Assembly (NCBI GenBank): GCA_963796565.1
Contig: CAWCMA010000010.1
Coordinates: 185,981-249,980 of the forward strand
Reading direction: 5' to 3'
DNA: 64,000 nucleotides
DNA from: JAKAVN01 sp963796565
GTDB taxonomy: Bacteria; Desulfobacterota; Binatia; Binatales; Binataceae
Part shown: piece after piece, positions 52,984 to 61,687 of the stretch
Position numbering within the stretch: position 1 is the first letter of the stretch
How the letters are laid out: each line of letters starts with the position of its first letter
The notes under the pieces: model-generated
The model's database searches: none
Seen by the model: the letters and a program-made list of their open reading frames with translations, nothing else
Told to the model about the DNA's origin: nothing
Position numbers and translations under genes: made by a program

Positions 52984-53158
52984 CCACCAAAGGATGTAAC
53001 GGTCACTGAAAACTTATGACAGATTCATGGCGCGCCGGCGCTTCGGCTGCCGTTTAACGGTTGACTAGGAAGCGCCCGAACCGGTCGCACGGCGCGTTGC
53101 GTGCACGGAGGGCGCGCACTTGATGAGGGTTCCGTAGCAGCGGTTTTTAGCCCCTTGA

Positions 53159-53333
53159 GTCATCCTGAGCGGCGGCTGCCGGAGCGAAGGATCTCTCGCG
53201 GTCCTCCGCGCGTAATCCGCCATGTCGGCCGATGTGGAGCACTCCCGACTTACTTTTCATGATCCAGACGCAATAGCTCATCGCCAAGGCGCGCGGAGGA
53301 CCGCGCGAGATCCTTCACTTCGTTCAGGATGAC
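53159..53333. repeat. Large imperfect inverted repeat of the dispersed GGATGAC type
   Basis: A left arm (53159-53212) and right arm (53290-53333) are inverted copies that begin and end with GTCATCCTGA/TCAGGATGAC and share the inner GGTCCTCCGCGCG segment, with a 77-bp spacer. The right end has the same 23 bp as the copy at 9541-9563, and AGGATGACGTGC is tandemly duplicated just after. It is probably a non-coding MITE- or REP-like element. The rest of the gap 52984-53437 shows nothing else. Confidence 0.7.
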
Positions 53334-53437
53334 GTGCACGCAGGATGACGTGCGTGGCCGGTGGTGAATGTTGTTAACCAATTTATGACCAGGACACACG
53401 TCTGATGGTCCGTGCAAACTGCCGCGCTCAGGTATTG

Positions 53438-53533
53438 TGGCGGAGAAGGGAAGGAGTCGAACCTTCCGGCAAGCGTATTGCCCGCCAGGCCGGTTTTGAA
53501 GACCGGTGGGGCCACCGGGCCCCTTCCTCCTCC
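53438..53533 (-). tRNA. selC: tRNA-Sec (anticodon TCA)
   Basis: A 96-nt tRNA with the special layout of selenocysteine tRNA. The acceptor arm has eight pairs (GGAGGAGG with CCTTCTCC, one G-T pair), the D-stem has six pairs with a four-base loop (GGGGCC / GGCCCC), the anticodon loop reads CTTCAAA with UCA, the variable arm is long and paired (GGCAA / TTGCC), and the T-arm is GAAGG-TTCGACT-CCTTC. CCA is encoded. The gene implies that selenoproteins are made, although none is seen in this window. A partial direct copy of its anticodon/D-arm region lies at 56298-56320 beside an integrase. Confidence 0.93.
53491..53513. other. Left attachment-site core inside selC
   Basis: This 23-bp part of selC covers the anticodon arm and inner D-stem. 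Its last 12 bp (ACCGGTGGGGCC) recur exactly at 56309-56320, and 7 of the preceding 11 also match, giving 19 of 23. Anticodon-arm sequences are common crossover targets of tyrosine integrases. Confidence 0.6.
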
Positions 53534-53586
53534 AAGCATTGATTTTACGGCAGTTTTTTTGCCCCGAACGCGTCATCATGTCAGCT

Positions 53587-53607
53587 TTGCTAATGGCTTG
53601 CTAATGG
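53587..53607. repeat. Left arm-type repeats
   Basis: Two direct copies of TTGCTAATGG start at 53587 and 53598, an 11-bp period. The reverse complement of this pair occurs at 56234-56254. The remaining gap 53534-53795 holds an oligo-T run (53545-53555) and the start of the cassette. Confidence 0.7.
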
Positions 53608-53795
53608 TCCACCAGACGCCAGGGGGGCGCCCTTGTGCGCCCACAGGTCGAAAGACCAGAATGGAATTCGCGGGATTAAACGACCCGTGCTATAAAATCG
53701 GTCGAATTCCGCGAGCGGACTCTTAAAGCCGCTTAGGTTGGTGATGGTCGATCACCGTGGACTGCCCGGTCCGATAACCGCACAAAAGGGTGAGT

Positions 53796-54551
53796 ATGCC
53801 TGAGGCCGATCCATTCGTGTCCGCTAGCGACGGGTACTTTATCGTTGTCGCGGGGAATATGAACCCCGCGATTCATCATCCGGCATGGTACAAATTGATC
53901 GGGGCCTTGTCCGACGAGGAACTTGCCGCTTCTGGATTGGCAGACGGGCGAGCGCAAGCGCCGGTTGGGGTGCCTGCTCCCGATCGAGGGCAGTTGAGGA
54001 CGATCACGGGCATGACAACCATCTGTACCCCTGCGTTTGCTCAGTTCACGGCAGGGAAACTGAGGATCACATGCTTCGAGCAGAGCTGGACGATTACGAC
54101 GTATGAACAGAGTCTCTTTTCCCGTATCCGTGATGTCGCAAGTATTGTCTTCGGAGCTCTCGCTCATACGCCCGTTTCCGCTTACGGCTTAAATTTCAAC
54201 TTCCACCGCAAAACCGGGGTGGGGAATGTTGGAGCCCACTTGGCGCAGGCCGTTGACGCCGCATCGCTCAACTTCTTCCAGGAAAGCCGGGGAGAGCGAT
54301 CTGCTAAAATCGGGTACACGCTCTCAGAGGGGGGGCGAGCTCTAAATATTTCGGTGGAACCTTCGGTGCACGGCACCGACATGGTCTTCGTCGGAATTAA
54401 TGCACATCATCCAATAATTCCGCCGGAAAGCGGATTCCATCAATTTGATCTGGCCCCTCTTCTCCGGGACAGCATGGAAAAGGACTTTCGAGATGCTCAG
54501 GAGGTCCTCTCTAAGGTCATACGAATTTTTGAAGGGAACGGAAGGCACTAA
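53796..54551 (+). CDS. Unknown protein 1 of the selC cassette
   Basis: 251 residues, soluble, no signal peptide. The N-terminal part has VSASDGYFIVVAGNMNPAIHH, a region with ITTYEQSLFSRIRDVASIVFGAL reads as an amphipathic helix, and the core shows alternating strands (YGLNFNFHR, ALNISVEPSV). I recognise no family; a distant likeness to the sporadic TIGR04255 group cannot be confirmed. The ATG at 53796 follows AAGGG; a GTG lies two codons upstream. Its stop directly abuts the start of the second gene (TAAATG), so they are coupled. Composition is less G+C-rich than the chromosomal genes. Confidence 0.75.
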   Translation: MPEADPFVSASDGYFIVVAGNMNPAIHHPAWYKLIGALSDEELAASGLADGRAQAPVGVPAPDRGQLRTITGMTTICTPAFAQFTAGKLRITCFEQSWTITTYEQSLFSRIRDVASIVFGALAHTPVSAYGLNFNFHRKTGVGNVGAHLAQAVDAASLNFFQESRGERSAKIGYTLSEGGRALNISVEPSVHGTDMVFVGINAHHPIIPPESGFHQFDLAPLLRDSMEKDFRDAQEVLSKVIRIFEGNGRH

Positions 54552-55445
54552 ATGGCGATAGTCGCTGAAATCTCGAAGGGTGATCAAGGGGGCAAGTCCA
54601 CAGTTCCCGCCATTCTCTTCAACCCACAGGAGTCGGCGGATAGTACTCTGCCCAATCTTGCGTATCCATTCCGCCCCGCGCAGAGCGGGACGGGCTTCCC
54701 TGTACCAAAACCCGAGAATGCCAAGATTCACGCTTCTGGTTCTGGAGGGAACGCTGCGCCTCAGGCTTCTGTCGAGGAAGCGCTCCTCGCGCTATTTCAT
54801 AGTCTCTTGGTCGATTGGATGCCAGTCGTGCTAGAAAAAGGCGCGCATTCTCGGGCCGAACCCCTTTTTAGCGCAAAAGAGTTGGAGAGCTTACTCACAG
54901 TTGTGTCTGCGGCATGGCCACCCACTCCTATCTTGTCCGTCTTGTCGAATCGCGTCTCAATCGAGAGTGCACTCGACCTGTTGCTAACCAGCGTCGCTCA
55001 AGACAAGGTGCGAGCAGTCACCGAGGCGGCACAGGCCATCACCCGCGCTGGCGCGTCTGCGGAGAATGTTGACCGAGCAATTCGGACACTGCTAAGTGCG
55101 AAACGCTCTGGAGGGCTCGATGACGCTACTGATATCTTGACCCTGCTCGGCGGTAACGTGGTCCGCTCCGTCGTCGAAACTCATCTGCCCGTATTCGCGC
55201 CGGATGGGAGCAACGATGATTATTGGTACGTTCTCATAAGAGCGGCGGGTCGAACGGGTGATCGGGAGATTCCTAAACGCTTCCTCGAATCGCGACTTCT
55301 TGCGCTCGAAGAGGCCGCGGTGCTGGCGCTGGGAGACATTGGCGATTTTGCGGCACTGGAGGACCTGAGACGGGTTGTGAATGATTCCAGGCGTCCGCAA
55401 ATCATTCGGGAACTCGCTGAAGAGTTGGTCTCGGATTTGGCCTGA
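54552..55445 (+). CDS. Unknown protein 2 of the selC cassette (helical, HEAT-like C-terminus)
   Basis: 297 residues. The first 75 are Gly/Pro/Ser-rich and probably disordered. From about residue 80 the protein is helical, and the last 100 residues (LEEAAVLALGDIGDFAALEDLRRVVNDS ... IIRELAEELVSDL, in part) look like one or two HEAT-type repeats, which usually bind other proteins. It begins at the base after the stop of gene 1. I recognise no specific family. A partner role in a multi-protein system is likely from layout. Confidence 0.75.
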   Translation: MAIVAEISKGDQGGKSTVPAILFNPQESADSTLPNLAYPFRPAQSGTGFPVPKPENAKIHASGSGGNAAPQASVEEALLALFHSLLVDWMPVVLEKGAHSRAEPLFSAKELESLLTVVSAAWPPTPILSVLSNRVSIESALDLLLTSVAQDKVRAVTEAAQAITRAGASAENVDRAIRTLLSAKRSGGLDDATDILTLLGGNVVRSVVETHLPVFAPDGSNDDYWYVLIRAAGRTGDREIPKRFLESRLLALEEAAVLALGDIGDFAALEDLRRVVNDSRRPQIIRELAEELVSDLA

Positions 55446-55472
55446 GCTCCCGCCGAGCGCGGCTTCCCTTCA

Positions 55473-56006
55473 GTGAGCCTTGAAGACGATTTTAGCATCT
55501 GCACGAAACTGGGGGTCGATGCTCCCTGTTACTTGCGCAGCGTGGTTCGTCGGAGCCGCTGCGGTGACAAAACCGACTCCTCAGAACGCCGAGCGGCTCT
55601 GCTCCAGGAAAACGTCCTGTCAGAGGATGACGGGATTTTAAGTGTCTTTTTTGTGACGAATTCCCAGGACGTGATTCGTACTGCCTTGGCGCTCAACTGG
55701 TGTCGGACAGGAGGGAGCCGCGTAGAGGACCTTTGTTTGCTCGCATTCGCTCCTGACGAACTCGAAGGAATTTCTAAAGAACAAACGCCTGATCAATTCA
55801 TTTGCGATTGGGCGAAGCGACACCATTGGAACATCACTCTGACCGGTTCTGATCAGGAACGGGTTGCAAGCGTCCTAGCGAACCGGAATAGGTTTCCGAA
55901 TACCTTCACCAAATCAAAGATGAAGAGTGCTCATGCTAAATTGTTCGAGGATGGCTGTCGTTCGGTCCGATCGGATTCCAGCAATTGCGTGTGCGAACAC
56001 GAGTAG
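55473..56006 (+). CDS. Unknown protein 3 of the selC cassette
   Basis: 177 residues with an internal strand-helix segment (ILSVFFVTNSQDVIRTALALNW and LCLLAFAPDELEGI) and a Cys-rich end. It starts with GTG, 27 bp after gene 2, without a strong ribosome binding site. No family is recognised. The three genes probably form one operon of 2.2 kb. Its distance to the right attachment core is about 290 bp. Confidence 0.6.
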   Translation: MSLEDDFSICTKLGVDAPCYLRSVVRRSRCGDKTDSSERRAALLQENVLSEDDGILSVFFVTNSQDVIRTALALNWCRTGGSRVEDLCLLAFAPDELEGISKEQTPDQFICDWAKRHHWNITLTGSDQERVASVLANRNRFPNTFTKSKMKSAHAKLFEDGCRSVRSDSSNCVCEHE

Positions 56007-56233
56007 ACATGTTACTCATGCTTCCTTCGCTTCTTTCGCATGATCGGAGAGGTGGCTGACCTGATCGTTGAGTCCAACGCATTAACGGGTGCGTGGGCCC
56101 TGCAGCCACCGCGCCATCGTTCAGTCTTTTTTGTGGTCTGGGGTCGTGGAGCTGAGGTCCCGAATTAGATGTCTTAACCCGTGATAACGGCTTCGAATGG
56201 TAGTGAATCAAACTGCTGTGATACTCGGCGATT

Positions 56234-56254
56234 CCATTAGCAACCGATTAGCAG
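56234..56254. repeat. Right arm-type repeats, inverted relative to the left pair
   Basis: CCATTAGCAA (56234-56243) is the exact reverse complement of the left motif; a second copy CGATTAGCAG follows at the same 11-bp period with two changes. Over 22 aligned positions 19 match the inverted left pair. Confidence 0.7.
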
Positions 56255-56297
56255 ACCCCCTAAGTAATTGAGAGCGTTCAAGTATTCACCAGCTATC

Positions 56298-56320
56298 GGT
56301 TGTAGACACCGGTGGGGCCC
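56298..56320. other. Right attachment-site core, partial copy of selC
   Basis: ACCGGTGGGGCC at 56309-56320 is identical to bases 53502-53513 inside selC and in the same orientation, with partial identity extending 11 bp left. The integrase stop codon follows directly, as is usual for attachment sites. Confidence 0.6.
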
Positions 56321-57439
56321 TCATTTGCCAACCTGGAGCGCCCCCTCCATGCGGCCAACAGCCTGCTCTTGCAGTCCCGATACAACGTGGCTGTAAGTGT
56401 CGAGAGTTATCCCTACCGTGCTGTGCCCCAAGCGCTCAGACATGACCTTTGGATGCACCCCAGTACTCAGCCCCAGGCTTGCATGGCTGTGTCTGAGCCC
56501 GTGGAACGTGATAGGCAGGTTCAGCCGCTTCATGAGTCTGCTGAAGCTGTCAGTGAACACGCTGGGCCTCCATGGTCCTCCGTTGAGACCAGGGGAAACC
56601 AGATCGTCAGGGTTGTAAGCACCACCTGTCTGTAGCTTTATCCTGGCCTGCTCAGCTCGATGATGGCGCAGTGTGGCCACCGCCATGCCCATCAGTATTA
56701 CCTGGCGCCCGCGTCCTGATTTGGTGCCCTTCATTAGCAAGCCTCCCCTGATGGTTTCCTCCAGGGACTTGCTGACCTGCAACTTGCCAGTTTCGAGGTC
56801 AACATCAGACCACTTCAGCGCTAGACACTCACCGCGCCTGAGCCCGCACGTAACAGCCAGCACGATCGGGATGCGCAGCCTAGAGTCCTTGGTCAGCTCC
56901 AGCAGCGATGCGATCTGGCTGGCATCCAAAATCTTCATCTCTGTGCGCTGAGGGCGTGGGGGTTCAACTGCTTCAGCCACGTTGCGCACCACGAGGCCCC
57001 ATCTCACTCCTTGCGCCAGCGCTTGATAGAGCAGCCTGTGAATATGGAGAACAGTTCGTGCGGCAAGCCTCTCAGAGAGCTTGCTGTAAGCCCCCTGCAC
57101 GTCTAGTGGGCTCAGCTTGCTGAGCGCATGGTGCCCGAGGAGCGGTGAGAGATGAAGTCTGACCATCTCCCGCCACCGCTCAATTGTCTTTAGGCTACAC
57201 GACTGCTCTGCGTAGTCCTTGAGCCAGCGCTGCAGGTACTCAGCCACTGTGATCTTCGAGGGCTCGATGTAGGCACCTGAGTCCTGGCTTCTCAGTAACC
57301 TGGTAAGCTCAGCCTGAGCATCCCGCTTGCTCCCGCGCACCGTGCTCCACTTGTACCTTGGCTTGCCGTCCTGACCCTGCCCCAGGCTGAGCACAATGCT
57401 CCAGCTACCTGGGCTACGACTCTTAATATGACCGCGCAT
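56321..57439 (-). CDS. Tyrosine recombinase/integrase
   Basis: A 372-residue phage-type integrase. Residues 1-50 form an arm-binding AP2-like domain (GSWSIVLSLGQGQDGKPRYKW), 60-150 the core-binding SAM-like domain, and the rest the catalytic domain with Arg (CGLRRGE), His-x-x-Arg (FHGLRHSH), His (LGHSTVG) and the nucleophile Tyr (LDTYSHV). All catalytic residues are intact. It is separated by 49 bp from the zinc-finger gene on the same strand, so they may be co-expressed. Its 3' end touches a selC-like core, which suggests selC as its target. Confidence 0.95.
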   Translation of the reverse strand: MRGHIKSRSPGSWSIVLSLGQGQDGKPRYKWSTVRGSKRDAQAELTRLLRSQDSGAYIEPSKITVAEYLQRWLKDYAEQSCSLKTIERWREMVRLHLSPLLGHHALSKLSPLDVQGAYSKLSERLAARTVLHIHRLLYQALAQGVRWGLVVRNVAEAVEPPRPQRTEMKILDASQIASLLELTKDSRLRIPIVLAVTCGLRRGECLALKWSDVDLETGKLQVSKSLEETIRGGLLMKGTKSGRGRQVILMGMAVATLRHHRAEQARIKLQTGGAYNPDDLVSPGLNGGPWRPSVFTDSFSRLMKRLNLPITFHGLRHSHASLGLSTGVHPKVMSERLGHSTVGITLDTYSHVVSGLQEQAVGRMEGALQVGK

Positions 57440-57488
57440 ACTTCGATCCTCCTTTCAGTTTTCTGATCATGGCTAGGTGTATTTCAAA

Positions 57489-58331
57489 TCAGGACGCTAC
57501 GTGCGCCCTCCTTCCTATCCATCCCTTGACCGCAGGCACACTGCTGCCTACCCGCCTAGCGATTTCGGCTAGCGATATGTGGCCTGAGCGATGGCGGTCG
57601 CGGTAGTACGCGAGCCGTGACTTGCACGCGGCGGAGCAGCTGAACTGCGGAGTTCGCTTTCCCGATGGCCGTACGACCAGCCACTTCTGGCAGGCAGGGC
57701 AGCGCTTGAACTGTGCCTCTGAGTCCACTGCCAGCGCTAGCTGGAGCCAGCAGTACCCCAGGAGGTTCCGGGCTACGAGCTGGAGCCCATGCTTACGGAA
57801 CTCAACGGGCTTGCGATTCGGATTGATGCCAACCTGAATGGTCTTTGCGCGCTTAATGCCCCGCTTCTCAGTCAGCATCATCTCGAGCGCAACGTGGTGC
57901 CGCAGGTGCTCATTGAGACCATCGCGCAGGTCAATCCATCCGAAACCCGATTCGTCTCCGGCAAGCGTTACCCTGCCCCGCGCTGCCGCCCAGCGGTCCA
58001 CTACGTAGCTCAGCTCCGCAATCGCAACCGTCCAGCCCTCCAGCGGCTCCCCCATGCGCACCACACCGCTCTGTGAGACTGTCCTGACCTCAATCCCCAG
58101 ATAGCCGTGCGCGCTGGCAAAACTGAGGATCCCCTCCTCAGTAGGCGGCGTGCTGGCCAAAGTCAGGAACAGCTCATCACTACGATCGGGAGCGTAGGGC
58201 GCGCGCTTCTCTGAGTTAGGCCACAGAACGGTCGTAGTTTTCGATGCCGCTCCTGTAGTGGGCCCTGTGACCCAGCGGTAGCCGTCATCGCAGCGGGTCC
58301 ATGCGAAGGGTCGGATCAATTCGTGTTTCAT
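57489..58331 (-). CDS. CGNR-like zinc-finger protein with C-terminal helix-turn-helix
   Basis: 280 residues. Near residue 210 it has a zinc-knuckle pattern CPACQKWLVV ... FSCSAACKSRLAYYRDR similar to the CGNR zinc finger, followed by HISLAEIARRVGSSVPAVKGWI, a helix-turn-helix. The large N-terminal part is unrecognised. Position between integrase and excisionase, with the divergent AlpA-like gene 72 bp away, points to a regulator of the element. CGNR proteins on actinobacterial elements have similar ends. Confidence 0.75.
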   Translation of the reverse strand: MKHELIRPFAWTRCDDGYRWVTGPTTGAASKTTTVLWPNSEKRAPYAPDRSDELFLTLASTPPTEEGILSFASAHGYLGIEVRTVSQSGVVRMGEPLEGWTVAIAELSYVVDRWAAARGRVTLAGDESGFGWIDLRDGLNEHLRHHVALEMMLTEKRGIKRAKTIQVGINPNRKPVEFRKHGLQLVARNLLGYCWLQLALAVDSEAQFKRCPACQKWLVVRPSGKRTPQFSCSAACKSRLAYYRDRHRSGHISLAEIARRVGSSVPAVKGWIGRRAHVAS

Positions 58332-58402
58332 GTCTTACGTATTCTGATGGATTGTGCGTCAGATAGCAAACCGGGCAAGATGGAGGTGCATAGAGGTAAA
58401 CG

Positions 58403-58594
58403 ATGATGAATGAAACTGAAGCGCCGCTTCCCGCGACCCTGACTGTTGTTGAGACGGCAGCTTTTCTAGGGCTTGCCGTGCAAAGCACCTACAAAGGAAT
58501 CGCGTCCGGCCAGATACCGCACGTCAAGGTAGGGAAAAGAATCCTGGTCCCACGTTGCGCACTCGAGGCGATGCTCGAATCCGCTCGCAAATAG
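58403..58594 (+). CDS. AlpA-like excisionase/helix-turn-helix protein
   Basis: 63 residues with a MerR-type winged helix: LTVVETAAFLGLAVQSTYKGIASGQIPHVKVGKRILVPRCAL is the typical excisionase (HTH_17) arrangement, of which ETAAFLGLAVQSTYKGI and IPHVKVGKRILV are the diagnostic parts. It has GAGG before ATG-ATG. It probably binds the attachment region and directs excision, or activates element genes. Confidence 0.88.
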   Translation: MMNETEAPLPATLTVVETAAFLGLAVQSTYKGIASGQIPHVKVGKRILVPRCALEAMLESARK

Positions 58595-58871
58595 GTATCG
58601 CGATTGTGTTAGGACCGCGCCGAGAATCCAACCGCGCGGTGCCTGGAAGGAGGATTGTGTGTCAGAGGCAATCGACATTTAACGATGATTGCCATGCTGC
58701 GCAAGCGTGCGCACACGCGGCGCTCCTGTCCTGTTGTAGTGCTCATCAATGGCGCCGCGTGTGCGGTCCGATCGAAGCGCGCGACGTGGGGATGGGCTGC
58801 GATGCGTCTGCGGTGTTTGCGGACGTGTGCGGCGTCTGCGGGCAGCGCCCATGCCGCGCTGAGCTGCTTGA
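58595..58871. other. Gap with a possible small Cys-rich ORF
   Basis: One plus-strand frame ends at 58875 with a Cys-rich tail (VFADVCGVCGQRPC) and overlaps the primase start by ATGA, which suggests a coupled small gene whose start is unclear because the frame upstream looks disrupted. No other feature is seen. Confidence 0.4.
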
Positions 58872-61325
58872 ATGATCGGCGGGTTGGAACTGGGATTCCT
58901 ACGCCGCGTGGTCGGCCTGGAGCCTGGCGCGGCTGGTGTCATCGATCTGCGCGCGATGGCTCCTGGTAACGAAGTAGTTGAGCATCTACTGAGTAACGAC
59001 GACCAGGCCATCATCAGATTTCTGGATCGGTACCAGCACAACGATGTTTATTTCGGCTGCAGCGCAAGAAAAGCCAATGCCACCGATGGCACGCTTGAGT
59101 CCTGCACCCATCTGAACGCGCTATATGCCGACTTCGATTTTAAGCTGACCTCACCCAGCCAGGTTGCCGAGAAACTTGGTAGCTTGCCTGAGCCTCTACT
59201 TGGTGCTGAGCGGGGGTGGGGCACATGCATATTGGCTCCTGGATAAGCCCCTAACCGATCTCACTGGCCAGGCGCGGAGGCTGCTCCGCAAGCTGGCGCT
59301 CAAATTGGGAGCCGACATTAGTGCAGCCGAGCCTGCCCGGATGCTGCGGGTTCCGGGACAGTAACAGAAAGTATCAGCCGGTGCGCCAGGTCGTGCTCCA
59401 GGTTGAGCAGGCCGACCACATCCATACGGTGAATGAGCTTGAGCGCGAACTGGCTAGGGTTGTCGATCCTGATGCGGCCCGTGATGGCAAACCCTTCACG
59501 CTTGAGGATGGTGATATTCCCGAGGGTCAGCGCAGACCCACGCTGTTCCGGTTTGGCAGGAAACTGGTCTATGGCGGTGCAACCTACGCCGAAGTTCTGC
59601 AGCGTTTCACGTACTCAATCAGAGCCGCTGCAGGCCACCATTGCCTAATGACGTGGTCGAGCAGAAGGCGCGCGAGTGCGTTGAGCAACCTGACGTCCGG
59701 GCTATCAGCGTGCAAACGCTGATGGTATCGCTCATGATGATTGCAACCACGGAACCCATCATGTTGAGCGCTTTCTGGGCTATCGCACTATCGAGCAGGT
59801 GCGTAATCGCCTGGCTGATTTGCCAGGGATCGTCGGCCAACATTGACCTCGTACGAAGATGGTTGTACATTGTGGCCGCGCTGGAGCACTCGACTGGGCT
59901 GAGGCTAGCGGGTGGCAATCAAACTAAAGGTAAAGGAATCTTAAAGACCAACTGGAGGTCTGGTTGATGAACGTGCACGTCAGGAACGGGCGCGAATCGC
60001 AGAAGCAGAAAGAGCTACCAAGACTGGGACCAAACAAAAGGCTAGAGCGAGCACGAGCACGAAGTTTGCTGAGGTCAAGCTCGCTGCTGAGCCGGTTACC
60101 GATGGTGCTCTGCTACTAAGTGAAATTCGAGACTTCATCAGGCGTTTCGTTCGTATCTCCGAGATGCAAGCTGTGGCAGTCGTGCTGTGGATTGCGGGGG
60201 TTATGCATTTTCAATCACCGACTTTTCCCTCGGATGGCCATCCTGTCGGTCAAGAAGCGGTGCGGCAAAGCCGCCTCGAAACCATGGTTGCCATGCTGGT
60301 ACCCGGATGCTGCGCTCTTCAAATGCTCCACCTGCCGTCCTCTTCCGTTTGATTAGCGGTGACGATGGCCCACCCCCTACGGTTCTGCTCGATGAGGCGG
60401 ATAGCTCGATCTTTGCCCGCCGTGGAGCGACGAGCGAGCGCACGGAGGCACTACGTGGTCTCATCAACGCAGGCTACGAAAAGGCAACGGCCTTCGTAGA
60501 TCGCTGCGAGACGATTGGCAACCAACAAATCACGAAAAGGTTCCATGTATGGGCACCGATGGCCCTGGCCGCTATGGGCGCGTACCTGACACGGTTGAGG
60601 ACCGATCGATCATCATCACGATGACCCGCCGCTTAAAGAGCGAGCCCATCGAGAAGCTGACTCGCCGTAATCAGAAGGCAGTCGCTGCAGAAGCCGAGAA
60701 GCTGGCTAGCAGGCTGGCGCGGTGGATTAGCGACAACCTCAATCGCCTAGCCAAGGCTGAGCCAAAGTTCCCTGACGGACGAGATGATGGTGCCCAGGGC
60801 CTGTGGGACCTGGCACTAAGCGTCGCAGACCTGGCTGGTAGCACCTGGGCAGTCGCGGCACGAACGGCCGCGCTGGCGCTATCAAGTCATCGTAACGATG
60901 ACGACGGAGAGGGCTTCGACCTTAAGCTGCTGACCGATATCAGGACAGTGATCGACCGTTCCGAGCATGCCACTGAGAAGACAATCGGCTCGACCATGTT
61001 GTGCGACAGCCTGGGGGCTCGAAGACACCCCGTGGGCCAGCTTTGGCCGCAACCCGAGGCCTCTATCCACGAGGATGCTGGCAATGCTGTTGCGCCCCTT
61101 CGGGGTCTACCCAAAGAAGGAGTCCAGTGGGAATGGGTACGAGATCTTGTTCTGCTGAATGTGATTTCCGGTTTTCTCCCTGACACGGCTACACCCTCAG
61201 AAATACGTCCTCCAAGCTCCAAAGTTCCAGAACCCCATGGGGGAGAAGGGAATTCTATCGAAACCGATCTCCAGAGGGATTTTCGAATGGAGCTTCACAA
61301 AATGGAGATTCCCCCAGGCCCGTGA
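58872..61325 (+). pseudogene. Primase-DUF3631 helicase fusion, broken by at least eight frameshifts
   Basis: Homology runs continuously through changing frames. 58872-59195: primase N-terminus (NDVYFGCSARK, ALYADFDFK). About 59195-59362, next frame: LSGGGAHAYWLL and SAAEPARMLRVPG. 59350-59690, third frame: SNRKYQPVRQV onward. Near 59630: RCRPPLPNDVVEQ. 59965-60235: SEIRDFIRRFVR. 60300-60600: PPTVLLDEADSSIF and LRGLINAGYEKA. 60549-61000: DTVEDRSIIITMTRRL, the DUF3631 domain. 61005-61140: WASFGRNPRPLSTRMLAMLL. Then a last shift to the end. Such proteins replicate plasmids or phage-like elements. Very few stop codons interrupt the segments, so either the decay is recent or the sequence has indel errors here. 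Confidence 0.8.
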
Positions 61326-61426
61326 GGGAAGGGGAACTATGGAGGATGAACAGGGGAATTTTGACATGGGGGCGGGCCCAGAGAAAAACCCCTATGACGA
61401 TGCCATGCCCGACGGGAGAAGTTTTG

Positions 61427-61687
61427 ATGAACACAATCCCCGCCATCGATCAGGCTGAGCGCCTGATTCACAAACTAGCCGGGCGGGGCATCACCTTGTC
61501 CCTGGTAGACGGGGGCACGGCCGCGTGGGCGGCCCCCGCAACCAGCCTGCGCCCTCAGGACCGGCAAGCCCTCCGCGAGCTCAAGCCGGTGCTCTCCCCA
61601 TCCTGTCTAGCCCCAGTCACAGCTCCATGCGCTGCGACATTCTACGGGTCGGGGCCGCCGTGCTGGGAGTGCCCGTCCAGCCTCTGA
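61427..61687 (+). CDS. TubC N-terminal-like small protein
   Basis: 86 residues. AERLIHKLAGRGITLSLVDGG and LRPQDRQALRELKPVLSP fit the pattern of the short TubC-N-like proteins that often accompany such primase-helicase genes on plasmids and phages. The C-terminal third is not typical and may result from a frameshift. No strong ribosome binding site is present before the ATG. Confidence 0.5.
   Translation: MNTIPAIDQAERLIHKLAGRGITLSLVDGGTAAWAAPATSLRPQDRQALRELKPVLSPSCLAPVTAPCAATFYGSGPPCWECPSSL

Larger units (their letters stand above)
53491..56320. mobile_element. Putative selC-bounded integrative cassette without its own integrase
   Basis: The segment lies between two direct copies of a tRNA-Sec-derived core. 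Just inside each copy, at 53587-53607 and 56234-56254, sit tandem 10-bp motifs in opposite orientation, as expected for integrase arm sites at the two ends of one element. The interior carries three unrecognised co-oriented genes and no recombinase. A tyrosine integrase gene begins directly outside the right core. The reading as a mobilisable cassette is inference; one problem is that the right core is not followed by the displaced 5' half of the tRNA. Confidence 0.55.
56007..56320. other. Right end of the cassette with arm repeats and attachment core
   Basis: This 314-bp gap has no gene. It contains the inverted arm pair at 56234-56254 and the second tRNA-like core at 56298-56320. The latter ends on the base before the stop codon of the integrase gene. 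Confidence 0.6.

Noticed and set aside
53587..56254. The TTGCTAATGG motifs as a CRISPR-like array
   Set aside because: Only two copies per end with 1-bp spacing and inverted between ends; this fits arm sites and not repeats with spacers.
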